Source of the DNA: Primorskyibacter flagellatus
Lineage (GTDB): Bacteria; Pseudomonadota; Alphaproteobacteria; Rhodobacterales; Rhodobacteraceae
Length of the DNA: 64,000 bases
Assembly: GCF_014638275.1 (NCBI RefSeq)
Contig: NZ_BMFJ01000001.1
Coordinates: forward strand, 2,282,338-2,346,337
Direction of reading: 5' to 3'
Positions within the stretch are counted from its first letter, which is position 1. Each line of letters begins with the position of its first letter. The notes below the pieces were generated by a model. That model had not been told where the DNA came from. It worked only from the letters and a program-made list of their open reading frames with translations, and did not search any database. Below are positions 1 to 7,619 of the stretch, piece after piece. The translations under genes were made by a program, and so were the position numbers.

Positions 1-9
1 TCGCACCGG

Positions 10-34
10 AAAGGGGGCCACGAAGGCCCCCTTT
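10..34. terminator. Bidirectional intrinsic terminator
   Basis: Perfect inverted repeat AAAGGGGGCC / GGCCCCCTTT with a 5-nt loop. It ends in a T-run on the plus strand and, because the left arm begins with A's, also on the minus strand. It sits just after the stop of the minus-strand aldo/keto reductase and so probably terminates both that gene and a plus-strand gene outside the window. Confidence 0.85.
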
Positions 35-69
35 GCATTTGCATGAGCGGCTTCAGGGCGCCCCGCCTC

Positions 70-942
70 TCAGGCAGCGACGGCGATTCCGTCGAGGTCG
101 CGCATCGCCACATCGTCCAGCGCGACCCCGGCCGCAGCGATAATATCGTGCAGATGCGTGACCGAAGATGTGCCGGGGATCAGCAGGATGTTCGGAGACC
201 GCCGCAGCAGCCAGGCCAGCGCCACCTGCCGGGACGATGCGCCGACACGCGCGGCGATCTCGGACAGGCGGGTGGACTGCAGCGGGGCGAAACCTCCGAG
301 CGGGAAGTAGGGCACGAAGGCGATGCCATCTCGTGCGAGCGCATCGACAAGCGCATCCTCCGCCCGGCTGGCAATGTTGTAGAGGTTCTGTACGCAGACG
401 ATGTCCACCATGCTCCGCGCCTCGGCCACCTGTGCGGGTGTGGCGTTGGAGATGCCGATGTGGCGGACCAGACCCTCGCGCTGCAGGTCGGCGAGGGCCA
501 AGACCTGTTCCGCGACCGATCCTTCTGCGGTGCTCATGGCCGAGGCCATGACGCGCAGGTTTACCACGTCCAGCGCCTCGAGCCCGAGGTTCGTCAAGTT
601 GTCGTGGACCGCCTGCCGCAGCTCCTTGGGGCTGTCAGCGCGCAGCCAGCCGCCTGCGGCGTCGCGCCGTGCGCCGATCTTGGTGACCAGCGTCAGGTCG
701 TCGGGATAGGGGTGCAGCGCCTCGCGGATCAGACAGTTGGTCTGGTGCGGGCCGTAAAAATCGCTGGTGTCGATATGGGTGATCCCTGCGTCCAGCGCGG
801 CGCGCAGCACAGCCTTGGCGGATGCGGGGTCCTTCGGCGGACCGAAGGCACGGGGACCGGACAGCTGCATGGCGCCATATCCCATACGCGTCACACTGCG
901 GTCGCCAAGGCGGAAGGTGCCGGATGTCTCTGCGGGTTTCAT
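70..942 (-). CDS. PdxI/YdbC-like aldo/keto reductase
   Basis: A 290-residue NAD(P)H-dependent oxidoreductase of the aldo/keto reductase TIM-barrel superfamily. Visible motifs are HIDTSDFYGP (catalytic Asp and Tyr) near residue 55 and LVTKIGA (catalytic Lys). The segment LDVVNLRVM has Asn where most family members have the fourth catalytic His. The same DVVNLR segment and long stretches around MGYGAMQLSGP and NILLIPGTSSV match what I recall of E. coli YdbC (PdxI, pyridoxal reductase), so a vitamin B6 salvage role is likely but inferred. The start at 942 is preceded by AAGGA and removes an unlikely 23-residue N-terminal extension. It is transcribed divergently from a TetR regulator, which probably controls it. 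Confidence 0.85.
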   Translation of the reverse strand: MKPAETSGTFRLGDRSVTRMGYGAMQLSGPRAFGPPKDPASAKAVLRAALDAGITHIDTSDFYGPHQTNCLIREALHPYPDDLTLVTKIGARRDAAGGWLRADSPKELRQAVHDNLTNLGLEALDVVNLRVMASAMSTAEGSVAEQVLALADLQREGLVRHIGISNATPAQVAEARSMVDIVCVQNLYNIASRAEDALVDALARDGIAFVPYFPLGGFAPLQSTRLSEIAARVGASSRQVALAWLLRRSPNILLIPGTSSVTHLHDIIAAAGVALDDVAMRDLDGIAVAA

Positions 943-981
943 GAGCTGTTCCTTTCGTGCCAGCCGTGTGCGACAGATATA

Positions 982-995
982 TGAAGCAACCTTCA
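982..995. promoter_or_regulatory. Candidate TetR operator
   Basis: Inverted repeat TGAAG-N4-CTTCA in the 84-bp divergent gap between the aldo/keto reductase and the TetR gene. Its position between the two start codons fits an autorepressor site that also controls the reductase. Assignment is by context only. Confidence 0.45.
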
Positions 996-1026
996 CATTC
1001 TGAATTCGCATTCCATGGTCCCCGAG

Positions 1027-1644
1027 ATGACCGACCTAAACCCCCGGAAAGCCCCGGTTCAGCGACGCTCCGCCGCCACGGTGGAGGCGCTGCACACGGC
1101 GGCGATTCAGGTTCTGGTGCGCGAGGGTCTCGCCCGCTGCACGACGACGCGCGTGGCAGAGCGGGCCGGGGCGTCGGTCGGCAGCCTGTACCAGTATTAT
1201 CCGAACCGCGACGCGCTGCTGTCGGCGGTGCTGGAGGAGCATCTGACAAGGGTCGCGGATGCCGTGGCCGGGGCCTGCATCGCAGCACGCGGCTGTCCGA
1301 TCGGCGAGATGGCGGGGACGCTGGTGCGGGCCCTGCTGTCCGCGAAGCTGGCGGATCGGGAGGAGTCGCGCGCCCTGTACTCGGTGGCGGGGGAACGCGG
1401 CGGGCCGATGCTGGTGCGGGCGGCGCATGACCGGATGATCGCCGACGTGGCGTGCCTGCTCAAGACCGCGCCGGACCGGAGGGTGCGGCAGCCGGAGGTT
1501 GTGGCCTCCGTCCTGCTGAATGCCTTGTTCGGGCCGATCACCTCTGTCCTGAAGGACCAGACGCCCGCCCGGCTCGAGGCGCATCTGGAGGCGGAACTGA
1601 TCCGCGTCGCCTCGTCCTACCTGAGAGCCGCGCCGACCGGTTGA
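1027..1644 (+). CDS. TetR/AcrR family transcriptional regulator
   Basis: About 205 residues. The N-terminal helix-turn-helix is clear (CTTTRVAERAGASVGSLYQY, with the typical YYPNRDALL continuation), followed by an all-helical ligand-binding region of normal length. I prefer the ATG at 1027 because CCGAG lies directly before it. An ATG four codons upstream has no better ribosome-binding site. The gene diverges from the PdxI-like reductase, with a short palindrome between them, so the likely role is ligand-responsive repression of that enzyme. The ligand is unknown. It converges on the anti-sigma gene with only 10 bp between stop codons. Confidence 0.9.
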   Translation: MTDLNPRKAPVQRRSAATVEALHTAAIQVLVREGLARCTTTRVAERAGASVGSLYQYYPNRDALLSAVLEEHLTRVADAVAGACIAARGCPIGEMAGTLVRALLSAKLADREESRALYSVAGERGGPMLVRAAHDRMIADVACLLKTAPDRRVRQPEVVASVLLNALFGPITSVLKDQTPARLEAHLEAELIRVASSYLRAAPTG

Positions 1645-1654
1645 CGCCGCCGGC

Positions 1655-2296
1655 TCACCACCTGAGCAGCCGCGCCCCGACAAGGGCCCCCAACCCGGTC
1701 GCGATCAGGATCCCCGCCGAATACCACGTCGCGTAGAACAGCGGCGAATCCTCGTTGCAGAACGTCGAATAGACCGTCGTCGCGATGCCCGCGGCCGCCA
1801 GTCCCGCCAGCGCGCCGCTCAGGGCCGGACGGGTCGCCGCGCCGGAGCGGAGGGCGGCGAGGAACCCGGCGTAGAGCGGAACCGACAGGACGACGATGAA
1901 GGGCAGGCAAACCGGGATGGAATGGCCGAGGAAGTCGCGCAGCCGCGCCTGTTCCGGTGTCGTGACGAAGGCCCAGAAAAACAGGGCCGCACCCGCCGCC
2001 GGGACCAGCCAGATCGCGCGGCGGGTCCGGCCAAGCGATGCTCCGGGGCGGACGGAGCGCAGCGTCAGCACCACGGCCAACAGCCCCAGCACCAGCGGGA
2101 GTACGGTCTTCGCCGCCACCACAGGATCGCTTTCCGCCGAGAACAGGGCGTAGCGCGGTCCAAGCAGCCAGAAGAACAGGACAAGCGTCACGGCAAGGCC
2201 CGCCAGCAGACCGATCCCGGCGCGCAGGCCAAGGGGGGCGGCGGGGGCTGGGGCCGGGTCGCTGGCCAGCAGGGTTATCAGATCGTCGGTCTTCAT
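1655..2296 (-). CDS. nrsF: NrsF-like membrane anti-sigma factor (DUF1109)
   Basis: A 213-residue protein with about six hydrophobic membrane segments and a short cytosolic N-terminus (MKTDDLITLLASDP) typical of DUF1109 proteins. In Caulobacter, the family member NrsF holds the ECF factor SigF at the membrane and releases it under metal stress. Two conserved cysteines are required there, at about 131 and 181. Here Cys130 (SIPVC) and Cys180 (STFC) sit at matching places, which supports orthology. It lies directly downstream of the sigma gene in the same operon (54 bp apart), and the divergent genes encode a bufferin pathway. Function is inferred from this match and from gene order. Confidence 0.87.
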   Translation of the reverse strand: MKTDDLITLLASDPAPAPAAPLGLRAGIGLLAGLAVTLVLFFWLLGPRYALFSAESDPVVAAKTVLPLVLGLLAVVLTLRSVRPGASLGRTRRAIWLVPAAGAALFFWAFVTTPEQARLRDFLGHSIPVCLPFIVVLSVPLYAGFLAALRSGAATRPALSGALAGLAAAGIATTVYSTFCNEDSPLFYATWYSAGILIATGLGALVGARLLRW

Positions 2297-2350
2297 CTCT
2301 TCGGTATCGTCTCTGTCTTCCGTTTCGGGGCGGCCTGATCGGGACCCGGC

Positions 2351-2899
2351 CTAATCGGCCCGGTCCGCCTCCGCCCCGGCCAAATCCTTCAGTTTCACCA
2401 GTGCGCGGTGATAGGCCACCCGCACCGCCCCCTCCGTCATGCCAAGGCGGGCGCCGACTTCTCCGGCGCTCTGCCCCTCGATCCCGACGGAGCGCACGAT
2501 TCCCGCGGAATGCGTGTCGATCCGTCCGAGCAGCTGCGCCAGATCGCGCGCCGCCGTCGTGTCTCCGGTCTCTTCTGGCAGCACCTCGGCCACCGTCTCG
2601 ATCGGCACCTGCCCGCCCTGTCCGCGCCGCCTGCGCCCGGCATCCGCCGTCTTGTAGCGCGCGATGGCATAAAGCCAGGGCGTGACCGGGTCGGCCTCGC
2701 GCCATGTATGGCGTTTGGCGTGAACCGCAAGCAGGACCTCCTGCACGATGTCCTCCACATCCTCCGCCCCGCCTGAGCGCTGGCGGCAGATGGTGCGGAC
2801 GACGGGCGCGACCTCGGCGAGGAACGCGGCATAGGCCGCGCCGTCGCCCCGGTTCGCCCGGCGCAGAAGATCGCTCCAGTGCTGGTTGCGATCCGGCAT
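2351..2899 (-). CDS. sigF: ECF sigma factor, SigF type
   Basis: A 182-residue RNA polymerase sigma factor with region 2 (DIVQEVLLAVHAKRHTW, TPWLYAIARYKTAD) and region 4 (IEGQSAGEVGARLGMTEGAV, helix-turn-helix), and no extra domains. It is followed by the DUF1109 anti-sigma gene and faces the bufferin operon, the same order as Caulobacter sigF-nrsF. The start MPDRNQ at 2899 was chosen for the GGAGAGGGG just before it and because upstream in-frame ATGs would fall inside or before the predicted promoter. The predicted transcript therefore begins only a few bases before the start codon. Autoregulation is expected because the upstream promoter has the same motif as the divergent target promoter. 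Confidence 0.88.
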   Translation of the reverse strand: MPDRNQHWSDLLRRANRGDGAAYAAFLAEVAPVVRTICRQRSGGAEDVEDIVQEVLLAVHAKRHTWREADPVTPWLYAIARYKTADAGRRRRGQGGQVPIETVAEVLPEETGDTTAARDLAQLLGRIDTHSAGIVRSVGIEGQSAGEVGARLGMTEGAVRVAYHRALVKLKDLAGAEADRAD

Positions 2900-2909
2900 T
2901 CCCCTCTCC

Positions 2910-2937
2910 ATTCGCTCCCCGACCGGCAAACGTTACA
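2910..2937 (-). promoter_or_regulatory. SigF-type promoter for sigF-nrsF
   Basis: On the minus strand TGTAACG (2937-2931), exactly 16 bp spacer, then CGAAT (2914-2910). This agrees with the Caulobacter SigF consensus GTAACC-N16-CGAA as I recall it. The same two elements with the same spacing occur on the opposite strand in front of bufA1. The -10 element ends only 11 bp before the chosen sigF start codon. Confidence 0.75.
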
Positions 2938-2982
2938 GCGATCCGGGAATCGATGGCAATTTCTTCACTCGTTCGTGAGCGA

Positions 2983-3010
2983 TGTAACGATCCCGCCGGA
3001 CACCGCGAAT
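2983..3010 (+). promoter_or_regulatory. SigF-type promoter for the bufferin operon
   Basis: TGTAACG (2983-2989), 16-bp spacer, CGAAT (3006-3010), followed by GGAG, so the block around the -10 (CGAATGGAG) is identical to that of the divergent sigF promoter. Predicted transcription starts near 3017, leaving a leader of about 65 nt before bufA1. Confidence 0.78.
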
Positions 3011-3083
3011 GGAGGAGCATGGACGCCAATCAAGGCGCCAGTCACATCGCTGCCCGAGGGGCGGCGCACAACGGAGAGAAGAT

Positions 3084-3410
3084 ATGAAATCGAACAAGGC
3101 CGTCTACGCCACCGCATTTGCAGCCGCCGTTTCCGCAACCGCCATGGTGTCCGCCACCACCGCCTCCGCTCAGGAAGCGGTGAAGTGCTACGGCGTGTCG
3201 ATGGCCGGCAAGAACGACTGCGCCGCCGGGGCGGGCACGACCTGCGCCGGGACCTCCAAGGTCGATTACCAGGGCAACGCCTGGACGCTGGTCAAGGAGG
3301 GCACCTGCGAAACCGCAGAGCCGGTTCTGGCCGACGGCACCAAGGTCATGCTGCCCGAAGGCAAGATGGGCGGCCTGATGGCGCTGGAGCGTGACCTGCC
3401 GCAGGGCTGA
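3084..3410 (+). CDS. bufA1: Bufferin precursor, BufA1 family (DUF2282)
   Basis: A 108-residue secreted precursor. Residues 1-29 form a signal peptide (cleavage likely after ASA). The mature part contains four cysteines, C35, C46, C54 and C75, in the DUF2282 pattern KCYG...NDC...TTC...GTC, plus the family signature YQGNAW. Bufferins are ribosomally made, post-translationally modified metallophores. In Caulobacter the MNIO enzyme BufB, with BufC, converts Cys residues into thiooxazole-type rings that bind copper. The start at 3084 has GGAGAGAAG upstream, and earlier in-frame ATGs fall in the promoter. A strong hairpin follows the stop. The full partner set bufB, bufC and doxX lies downstream on the same strand. 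Confidence 0.9.
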   Translation: MKSNKAVYATAFAAAVSATAMVSATTASAQEAVKCYGVSMAGKNDCAAGAGTTCAGTSKVDYQGNAWTLVKEGTCETAEPVLADGTKVMLPEGKMGGLMALERDLPQG

Positions 3411-3418
3411 GGTCTGTC

Positions 3419-3446
3419 GGACGGGCGGGCATCGGTCCGCCCGTCC
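3419..3446 (+). promoter_or_regulatory. Stable hairpin between bufA1 and bufB
   Basis: Perfect 10-bp stem GGACGGGCGG / CCGCCCGTCC with an 8-nt loop, beginning 8 nt after the bufA1 stop. No U-run follows, so it more likely stabilises the precursor message or partly attenuates read-through than terminates fully. That would favour much precursor and little enzyme. Confidence 0.6.
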
Positions 3447-3550
3447 GGTTCGCCGGGGCGGCGGGTTGAAGCCCGCGCTGCGGTGACATGACAGATGGGC
3501 AAGGCGGGGAATCCTCTCGCCTTGCCACCCCGCCAGACGAGGACCCCGCC

Positions 3551-4405
3551 ATGACCCATGCTTTCCTTCCCGCCGGTGCCGGCGTCGGCTACAAGCCCCG
3601 GCACTACGCGGAGATCATGTCCGATCCCGGCCCCGTCCGGTGGCTCGAGATCCACGCGGAGAACTACATGGGCGACGGCGGCCGTCCGATAGCTCAGCTT
3701 CGCCATCTCTCAGAACGTTTCCCAGTTTCCGTGCACGGTGTCGGCCTGTCGATTGGCGGCGAGGGTCGTCTCGATCCGGACCACCTCGCCCGGCTGAAAC
3801 ACCTCTGCGACTGGCTGAACCCGGCGAGCTTTTCCGAACACCTCGCCTGGTCGACCCACGATGGTGCCTTTCTGAACGATCTCCTTCCCCTGCCCTATAC
3901 CGCCGCCACGCTGACCCGCGTCGCCGATCACATCGACGAGGTACAGGAGGTTCTGGGGCGGCGGATGCTGCTGGAGAACCCCTCCTCCTACCTCGCCTTT
4001 GCGGAAAGCGAGATGTCGGAGACCGACTTCCTGCGCGACATCGCCGCGCGGACCGGGTGTGGCCTTTTGCTGGACGTGAATAACGTCTTCGTCTCGGCCA
4101 CCAACCTCGGGCTGTCGGCGCGCGATTACGTGGCCGCCTTTCCGATGGACCGGGTCGGCGAGATCCACCTCGGCGGATATGACGAGGAAGAGGACGACCA
4201 TGGCGCGCCGCTGCTGATCGACAGCCACGGGCGCGAGGTGGCCGATCCGGTCTGGGCGCTGCTTGACGACGTTCTGGCGCGCACCGGCCCCGCCCCGCTG
4301 CTGATCGAATGGGACAATGACGTGCCCGACTGGCCCACACTGGCCGCCGAAGCCGGACGGGCGCGCGACGCACTGGTGCGCGCGGGCGAACGGGCGGCGG
4401 CATGA
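3551..4405 (+). CDS. bufB: BufB, multinuclear non-heme iron oxidase (MNIO, DUF692)
   Basis: A 284-residue TIM-barrel enzyme of the DUF692 family, which uses two or three iron ions to oxidise cysteine residues of peptide precursors. Metal-ligand motifs appear in family order: [45 protein letters not shown] and LLIEWD. The start at 3551 follows GAGGACC; a start 21 codons upstream adds low-complexity sequence not typical of the family. It overlaps bufC by 4 bp (ATGA). With BufC it should modify the BufA1 precursor encoded just upstream. Oxidation state and final ring chemistry cannot be read from sequence. Confidence 0.92.
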   Translation: MTHAFLPAGAGVGYKPRHYAEIMSDPGPVRWLEIHAENYMGDGGRPIAQLRHLSERFPVSVHGVGLSIGGEGRLDPDHLARLKHLCDWLNPASFSEHLAWSTHDGAFLNDLLPLPYTAATLTRVADHIDEVQEVLGRRMLLENPSSYLAFAESEMSETDFLRDIAARTGCGLLLDVNNVFVSATNLGLSARDYVAAFPMDRVGEIHLGGYDEEEDDHGAPLLIDSHGREVADPVWALLDDVLARTGPAPLLIEWDNDVPDWPTLAAEAGRARDALVRAGERAAA

Positions 4406-5139
4406 CCACGCAGGGCCTCTTTCGCAGCGCGTTGCTGGACCCGTCGTCCGACATGCCGGTTACGCTGACCGATGGTGCGGGGCGCCCCGCCGGGCGGCGC
4501 TTTTCGGTCTATCGCAACAATGTCGCCGTCGGACTGACAGAGGCGTTGATCGACGGATTTCCCGCCTGTCACGCCCTCCTCGGGGACGAGATGTTCCGCG
4601 CCATGGCCGGGGCGTTCCTGCGCGCGCATCCGCCGGCCTCCCCGGTGATGGCACGGTTCGGAGAGGCGCTGCCGGAGTTCATGGACGCCGCCCCGCAGCT
4701 GTCGAAGATGCGCTGGATCGGCGATGTCGCGCGGCTCGAATGCGCGCTGCGGCAAAGCTACCACGCCGCAGATGGCACGCCGCTGTCGCCGGAAGACCTG
4801 GCCGCGATCCCGCCCGAAGCTTTGGGCGACACCCGCTTCGGGCTGGTGCCGTCGGTGCGGGTGCTGCTGTCGGACTGGCCTGTGCTGTCGATCCGGCGCC
4901 GCGCGCTCGACCCCGCCGCCCCGCAGGCGCAGCCCGGGGCCGAAGACGTGCTGATTCTGCGTCCCGTCTACGATCCCGAACCTCATCTGATGACCCGCGG
5001 GGACCTGCCCTTTGTCGAAAGCCTGCGCCGGGGCGCCACCCTTGCCGAAGCCGCCGCCTCGGCAGGGGATGACTATGACCCGACCCGCCTGCTGACCCTG
5101 CTGATGCAGAGCCACGCCCTGACCGCACCGGAGAGCTGA
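4402..5139 (+). CDS. bufC: BufC, DUF2063 partner protein of the MNIO enzyme
   Basis: A 245-residue protein of the DUF2063 family (often labelled putative DNA-binding). In bufferin and related RiPP clusters this family acts as the substrate-recruiting partner of BufB. The N-terminal half carries the family pattern [17 protein letters not shown] followed by [17 protein letters not shown]. The C-terminal half is a variable, mostly beta domain. Start codon overlaps the bufB stop (ATGA), indicating translational coupling and roughly equal expression. No membrane segment or signal peptide is visible, so it should act in the cytosol. Confidence 0.88.
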   Translation: MTTQGLFRSALLDPSSDMPVTLTDGAGRPAGRRFSVYRNNVAVGLTEALIDGFPACHALLGDEMFRAMAGAFLRAHPPASPVMARFGEALPEFMDAAPQLSKMRWIGDVARLECALRQSYHAADGTPLSPEDLAAIPPEALGDTRFGLVPSVRVLLSDWPVLSIRRRALDPAAPQAQPGAEDVLILRPVYDPEPHLMTRGDLPFVESLRRGATLAEAAASAGDDYDPTRLLTLLMQSHALTAPES

Positions 5140-5140
5140 C

Positions 5141-5704
5141 ATGACCGACCCGACCACCCCGCTCGCCCGCCTGTCGCCCGCGCTGCCCCTGCTGGCGCGC
5201 CTGACCTTCGCGGCGGTGCTGCTGCCCTACTTCTGGTCCTCCGCGCTCACCAAGATGGGAAGCGGGGCGTTCGGGCTGTTCAGCCCCTCCCTCGGGGCCT
5301 ATGCGCAGATCTTCCCGAAGGCGATGGAGGCGGCGGGCTACGACCTGTCGAAGCTCGGCGTGTTTCACTGGGCCGTGGTGACAGGCGGCATGTGGGCAGA
5401 GTTCATCCTGCCCGCGCTTGTCGTCGCCGGGGTGCTGACACGGCTCACGGCATTCGGGATGATCGGCTTCGTCGCTGTGCAGACCCTGACCGACCTGTTC
5501 GGACACGGGGCGATCGGGCATCCGGAAACGCTCGGCGCGTGGTTCGACCGGGTGCCGGATTCGCTGATCCTCGACCAGCGGGCGCTCTGGGTCTTCCTGC
5601 TGGCGGTGCCGGTGGTACTGGGCGGCGGATGGCTCTCCGCAGACCGGCTGATCTTCAGAAATGCGCCTTCGGTTCGTCCGGTCGCCCCGCAGCCAGCGCC
5701 ATAA
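5141..5704 (+). CDS. bufD: DoxX family membrane protein of the bufferin operon
   Basis: A 187-residue integral membrane protein with about four membrane segments and the DoxX-type opening LLARLTFAAVLLPYFWSS. DoxX proteins are regular last members of bufferin operons (called BufD). Their activity is not established, but a redox or export-related role is usually proposed. It begins one base after the bufC stop, so the four buf genes form one operon. The last 50 bp overlap the 3' end of a gene on the opposite strand. Confidence 0.82.
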   Translation: MTDPTTPLARLSPALPLLARLTFAAVLLPYFWSSALTKMGSGAFGLFSPSLGAYAQIFPKAMEAAGYDLSKLGVFHWAVVTGGMWAEFILPALVVAGVLTRLTAFGMIGFVAVQTLTDLFGHGAIGHPETLGAWFDRVPDSLILDQRALWVFLLAVPVVLGGGWLSADRLIFRNAPSVRPVAPQPAP

Positions 5705-6023
5705 GGGCCGCGACGCCGCAGAAGGCCATCGGCCAGATGGTGAAGAAGCCAAGCCCGAAGCCGGTGTACATCCCGAAGACCGAGATCAGAAGCAGCAGCC
5801 CGCCCCAGAGCGCACGCGCCTTCACCATGCCCGCCCCGGCAATCGCCAGCATGGGCGACAGGACAGAGGCGATGCGGATCGCCTCGACGTCGCGAACCTG
5901 TTCGAACAGGCCCTCGACTTCACCGAACTGTTCGATGGCGGCGGTGTAGCCGTAGCTGAAGACACCGATCAGCAGGCCCATGAGCCCGCCGACGAGACCG
6001 AGGATGAGGGCGGCGTTGCGCAT
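5655..6023 (-). CDS. Small integral membrane protein, unknown function
   Basis: 122 residues with three to four hydrophobic segments: an N-terminal Gly/Leu-rich helix (LILGLVGGLMGLLIGVFSYG), one around residues 52-70, and a long hydrophobic stretch over 72-112. The tail is short and polar. The layout resembles DUF4064-type small membrane proteins, but I cannot name a family with confidence. It overlaps the end of the DoxX gene tail-to-tail by 50 bp. It begins 3 bp after the arsC-like gene stop on the same strand, so the two are probably co-transcribed. Confidence 0.7.
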   Translation of the reverse strand: MRNAALILGLVGGLMGLLIGVFSYGYTAAIEQFGEVEGLFEQVRDVEAIRIASVLSPMLAIAGAGMVKARALWGGLLLLISVFGMYTGFGLGFFTIWPMAFCGVAALMALAAGRPDEPKAHF

Positions 6024-6026
6024 CGC

Positions 6027-6341
6027 TCAGACCCCGAGGTCCGCGCGGGTGGCGGCGGTCCAGCCAAGCAGCATCCGGTCGCCCTCCACGATCAGCGGCC
6101 GCTTCATCAGCGTCGGGTGATCGGCCAGAAGGTCCAGGGGCGGGCGGGCGCGGGCGTCTTCGGACAGGCCGCGCCAGGTCGTGGAACTGCGGTTCACAAG
6201 CGCATCCCCGAACCGCTCCAGCGCGGATTCCAGGATCGACCGGTCGAGCGGCGATTCCCTTACGTCAACGAATTCCGCCTCCGGCAGCGCCTTGCGCGCG
6301 GCCCGGCAGGTATCACAATTTTTCAGGCCGTAGAGCTGCAT
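6027..6341 (-). CDS. ArsC/Spx-like thioredoxin-fold protein (YffB type)
   Basis: 104 residues of the arsenate reductase-like family. The start is MQLYGLKNCDTCRAARKAL, with the Cys-x-x-Cys redox motif (CDTC), and the sequence continues through SSTTWRGL and LMKRPLIV, the hallmark of the ArsC/Spx fold. Length and the CDTC motif fit the YffB subgroup, whose substrate is unknown, rather than a true arsenate reductase. The gene ends next to the small membrane protein gene, suggesting a two-gene operon. The divergent gap upstream (about 200 bp) leads to a cold-shock gene. Confidence 0.85.
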   Translation of the reverse strand: MQLYGLKNCDTCRAARKALPEAEFVDVRESPLDRSILESALERFGDALVNRSSTTWRGLSEDARARPPLDLLADHPTLMKRPLIVEGDRMLLGWTAATRADLGV

Positions 6342-6543
6342 GGCTTTCCTTCCTTAGGCAGTCCGGCTGACATAGGTAACAAATCGCCAACATTCACCCC
6401 GGTTTTGCTTGCTTTTTACATCGGGTCTCCATTCTCCTACCTTATGGCACGGGCGACCGGAGCTGCCCTCTGGCGGAGTTTTCCGCATCCGGTCGCAGGA
6501 ATACCCCGCAATTCCGCGGGGCGACGACAGAAGGAGACGCGGC

Positions 6544-6750
6544 ATGCCGGTTGGCACCGTTAAGTGGTTCAATACGACGAAAGGCTACGGCTTTATCGAG
6601 CCGGAAGAAGGCGGCAAGGACGTTTTTGTTCATATTTCCGCCGTGGAGAGATCGGGTCTGACCGGGCTCGCCGACAATCAGAAGGTCGGTTACGAGTTGC
6701 AGGACGGGCGCGACGGTCGCCAGATGGCCAGCGACCTCAAACTCCTCTGA
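6544..6750 (+). CDS. Cold shock domain protein (CspA family)
   Basis: A 68-residue single OB-fold nucleic acid-binding protein. RNP1 (KGYGFIEP) and RNP2 (DVFVHISAV) motifs are intact, starting from GTVKWFN. Such proteins bind single-stranded RNA/DNA and act as RNA chaperones. The start at 6544 has AAGGAG nine bases upstream. Upstream in-frame ATGs lie in a long leader, as is usual for csp genes. The 200-bp upstream gap contains GC-rich inverted segments but no distinct cold-box that I can identify. Confidence 0.93.
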   Translation: MPVGTVKWFNTTKGYGFIEPEEGGKDVFVHISAVERSGLTGLADNQKVGYELQDGRDGRQMASDLKLL

Positions 6751-6780
6751 CCTGAGTTCCGTTCGATCGTTACAAGGTTT

Positions 6781-6802
6781 CCGGGCCCGGTTTCTGGCCC
6801 GG
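6781..6802. terminator. Possible shared hairpin between convergent genes
   Basis: Inverted repeat CCGGGCC / GGCCCGG with an 8-nt loop, placed between the stop of the cold-shock gene and the stop of the next minus-strand gene. It has no clear U-run on either side, so it is a weak terminator candidate. Confidence 0.4.
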
Positions 6803-6807
6803 CCGCT

Positions 6808-7092
6808 TCAGGCCGGATCCTTGGATGCGGTTTCCATCCAGGCTTCGCCCATGGCGACGATGCAGCTTTGCCCGCTGGCGTAGGTGATGACCATCGCCCA
6901 GTCGCCCCTTTTGTCCGTCCAGACCTCCACCACCTGCTCGGGACCGCGCAGCCCCATGCTCTGCCGTTCGCTGTGCAGCTGGCGGGTCAGCTTGTCCTTC
7001 ATGCGCGCGGTCGGTTCGCAGATCACGTCCGCAATCGGATTGGCCGCGGCGGGGCCGGCAAGGCATAGCAGGATCAGGAGAGGTCGGATCAC
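6808..7092 (-). CDS. Small secreted protein, unknown function
   Basis: 94 residues from a GTG start. Residues 1-16 (VIRPLLILLCLAGPAAA) are a typical signal peptide. The mature protein contains two cysteines and the segment VVEVWTDKRGDWAMVITYASGQSC. Longer reading in the same frame gives arginine-rich sequence without hydrophobic character, so the GTG giving a signal peptide was chosen despite a weak ribosome-binding site. Likely periplasmic; no known domain recognised. Confidence 0.6.
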   Translation of the reverse strand: MIRPLLILLCLAGPAAANPIADVICEPTARMKDKLTRQLHSERQSMGLRGPEQVVEVWTDKRGDWAMVITYASGQSCIVAMGEAWMETASKDPA

Positions 7093-7171
7093 GGGGCTGG
7101 CGCCTGTTCTTGTTGTTTGATCCAAAGTGTAACAGTTTGATGACGAATGGCGAGTTAATTTCGCCGGGGCC

Positions 7172-7202
7172 AAATAAAAAAGGCGCGCCGGTGGCACGCC
7201 TT
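7172..7202 (-). terminator. Intrinsic terminator
   Basis: On the minus strand AAGGCGTGCC-ACC-GGCGCGCCTT (10-bp stem with one G-T pair) followed by TTTTATTT. It ends the transcript of the small secreted protein gene whose stop is 24 bp upstream. Confidence 0.88.
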
Positions 7203-7225
7203 TGCAATCATTGGTTGTCGTCCGT

Positions 7226-7516
7226 TCAATTGCTGGGCGACTTGGAGTCCCAGTAGCCCGGCGACTTGGAGTCATAGACCACGCGCGGCGCGGGCTTGTA
7301 GTAGCGTTTGCGCTGCGCAACCGGGTGACGCATGTAGTCGGAATAGGTGCCCGCCTGGTTCGGTACGCCGCAGCAGATCACGCCGCCCATCTGGATCGGC
7401 TGAAGACCCGAGGGGCAGTAGTTCGCCGCCGGATAGGGGAACAGCTTGGCATCCGCGGCGGCCGGAGCGGCCATGGACAGCAGACCGAGGCCTGCAAACA
7501 TCATCAGTTTCTTCAT
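7226..7516 (-). CDS. Small exported protein, unknown function
   Basis: 96 residues. MKKLMMFAGLGLLSMAAPAA is a signal peptide. The mature part has three cysteines (NYCPSG and VICCGVP) and a tyrosine/basic middle (RHPVAQRKRYYKPA). The C-terminus repeats YDSKSPGYWDSKSPS, in which DSKSP occurs twice. The start at 7516 has GAGGGC upstream; an upstream ATG would disrupt the signal peptide. It is followed by a strong intrinsic terminator. No family recognised; probably periplasmic or cell-envelope. Confidence 0.65.
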   Translation of the reverse strand: MKKLMMFAGLGLLSMAAPAAADAKLFPYPAANYCPSGLQPIQMGGVICCGVPNQAGTYSDYMRHPVAQRKRYYKPAPRVVYDSKSPGYWDSKSPSN

Positions 7517-7619
7517 CGGTCTGCCCTCGTGAAACATCAGCCTTCTGGCGTCATCGCCATCAGCTTAACACCCTGAGAGCGAAACGCAAAAGGAGAATGC
7601 ACAAGATATAGCGTGCCCC

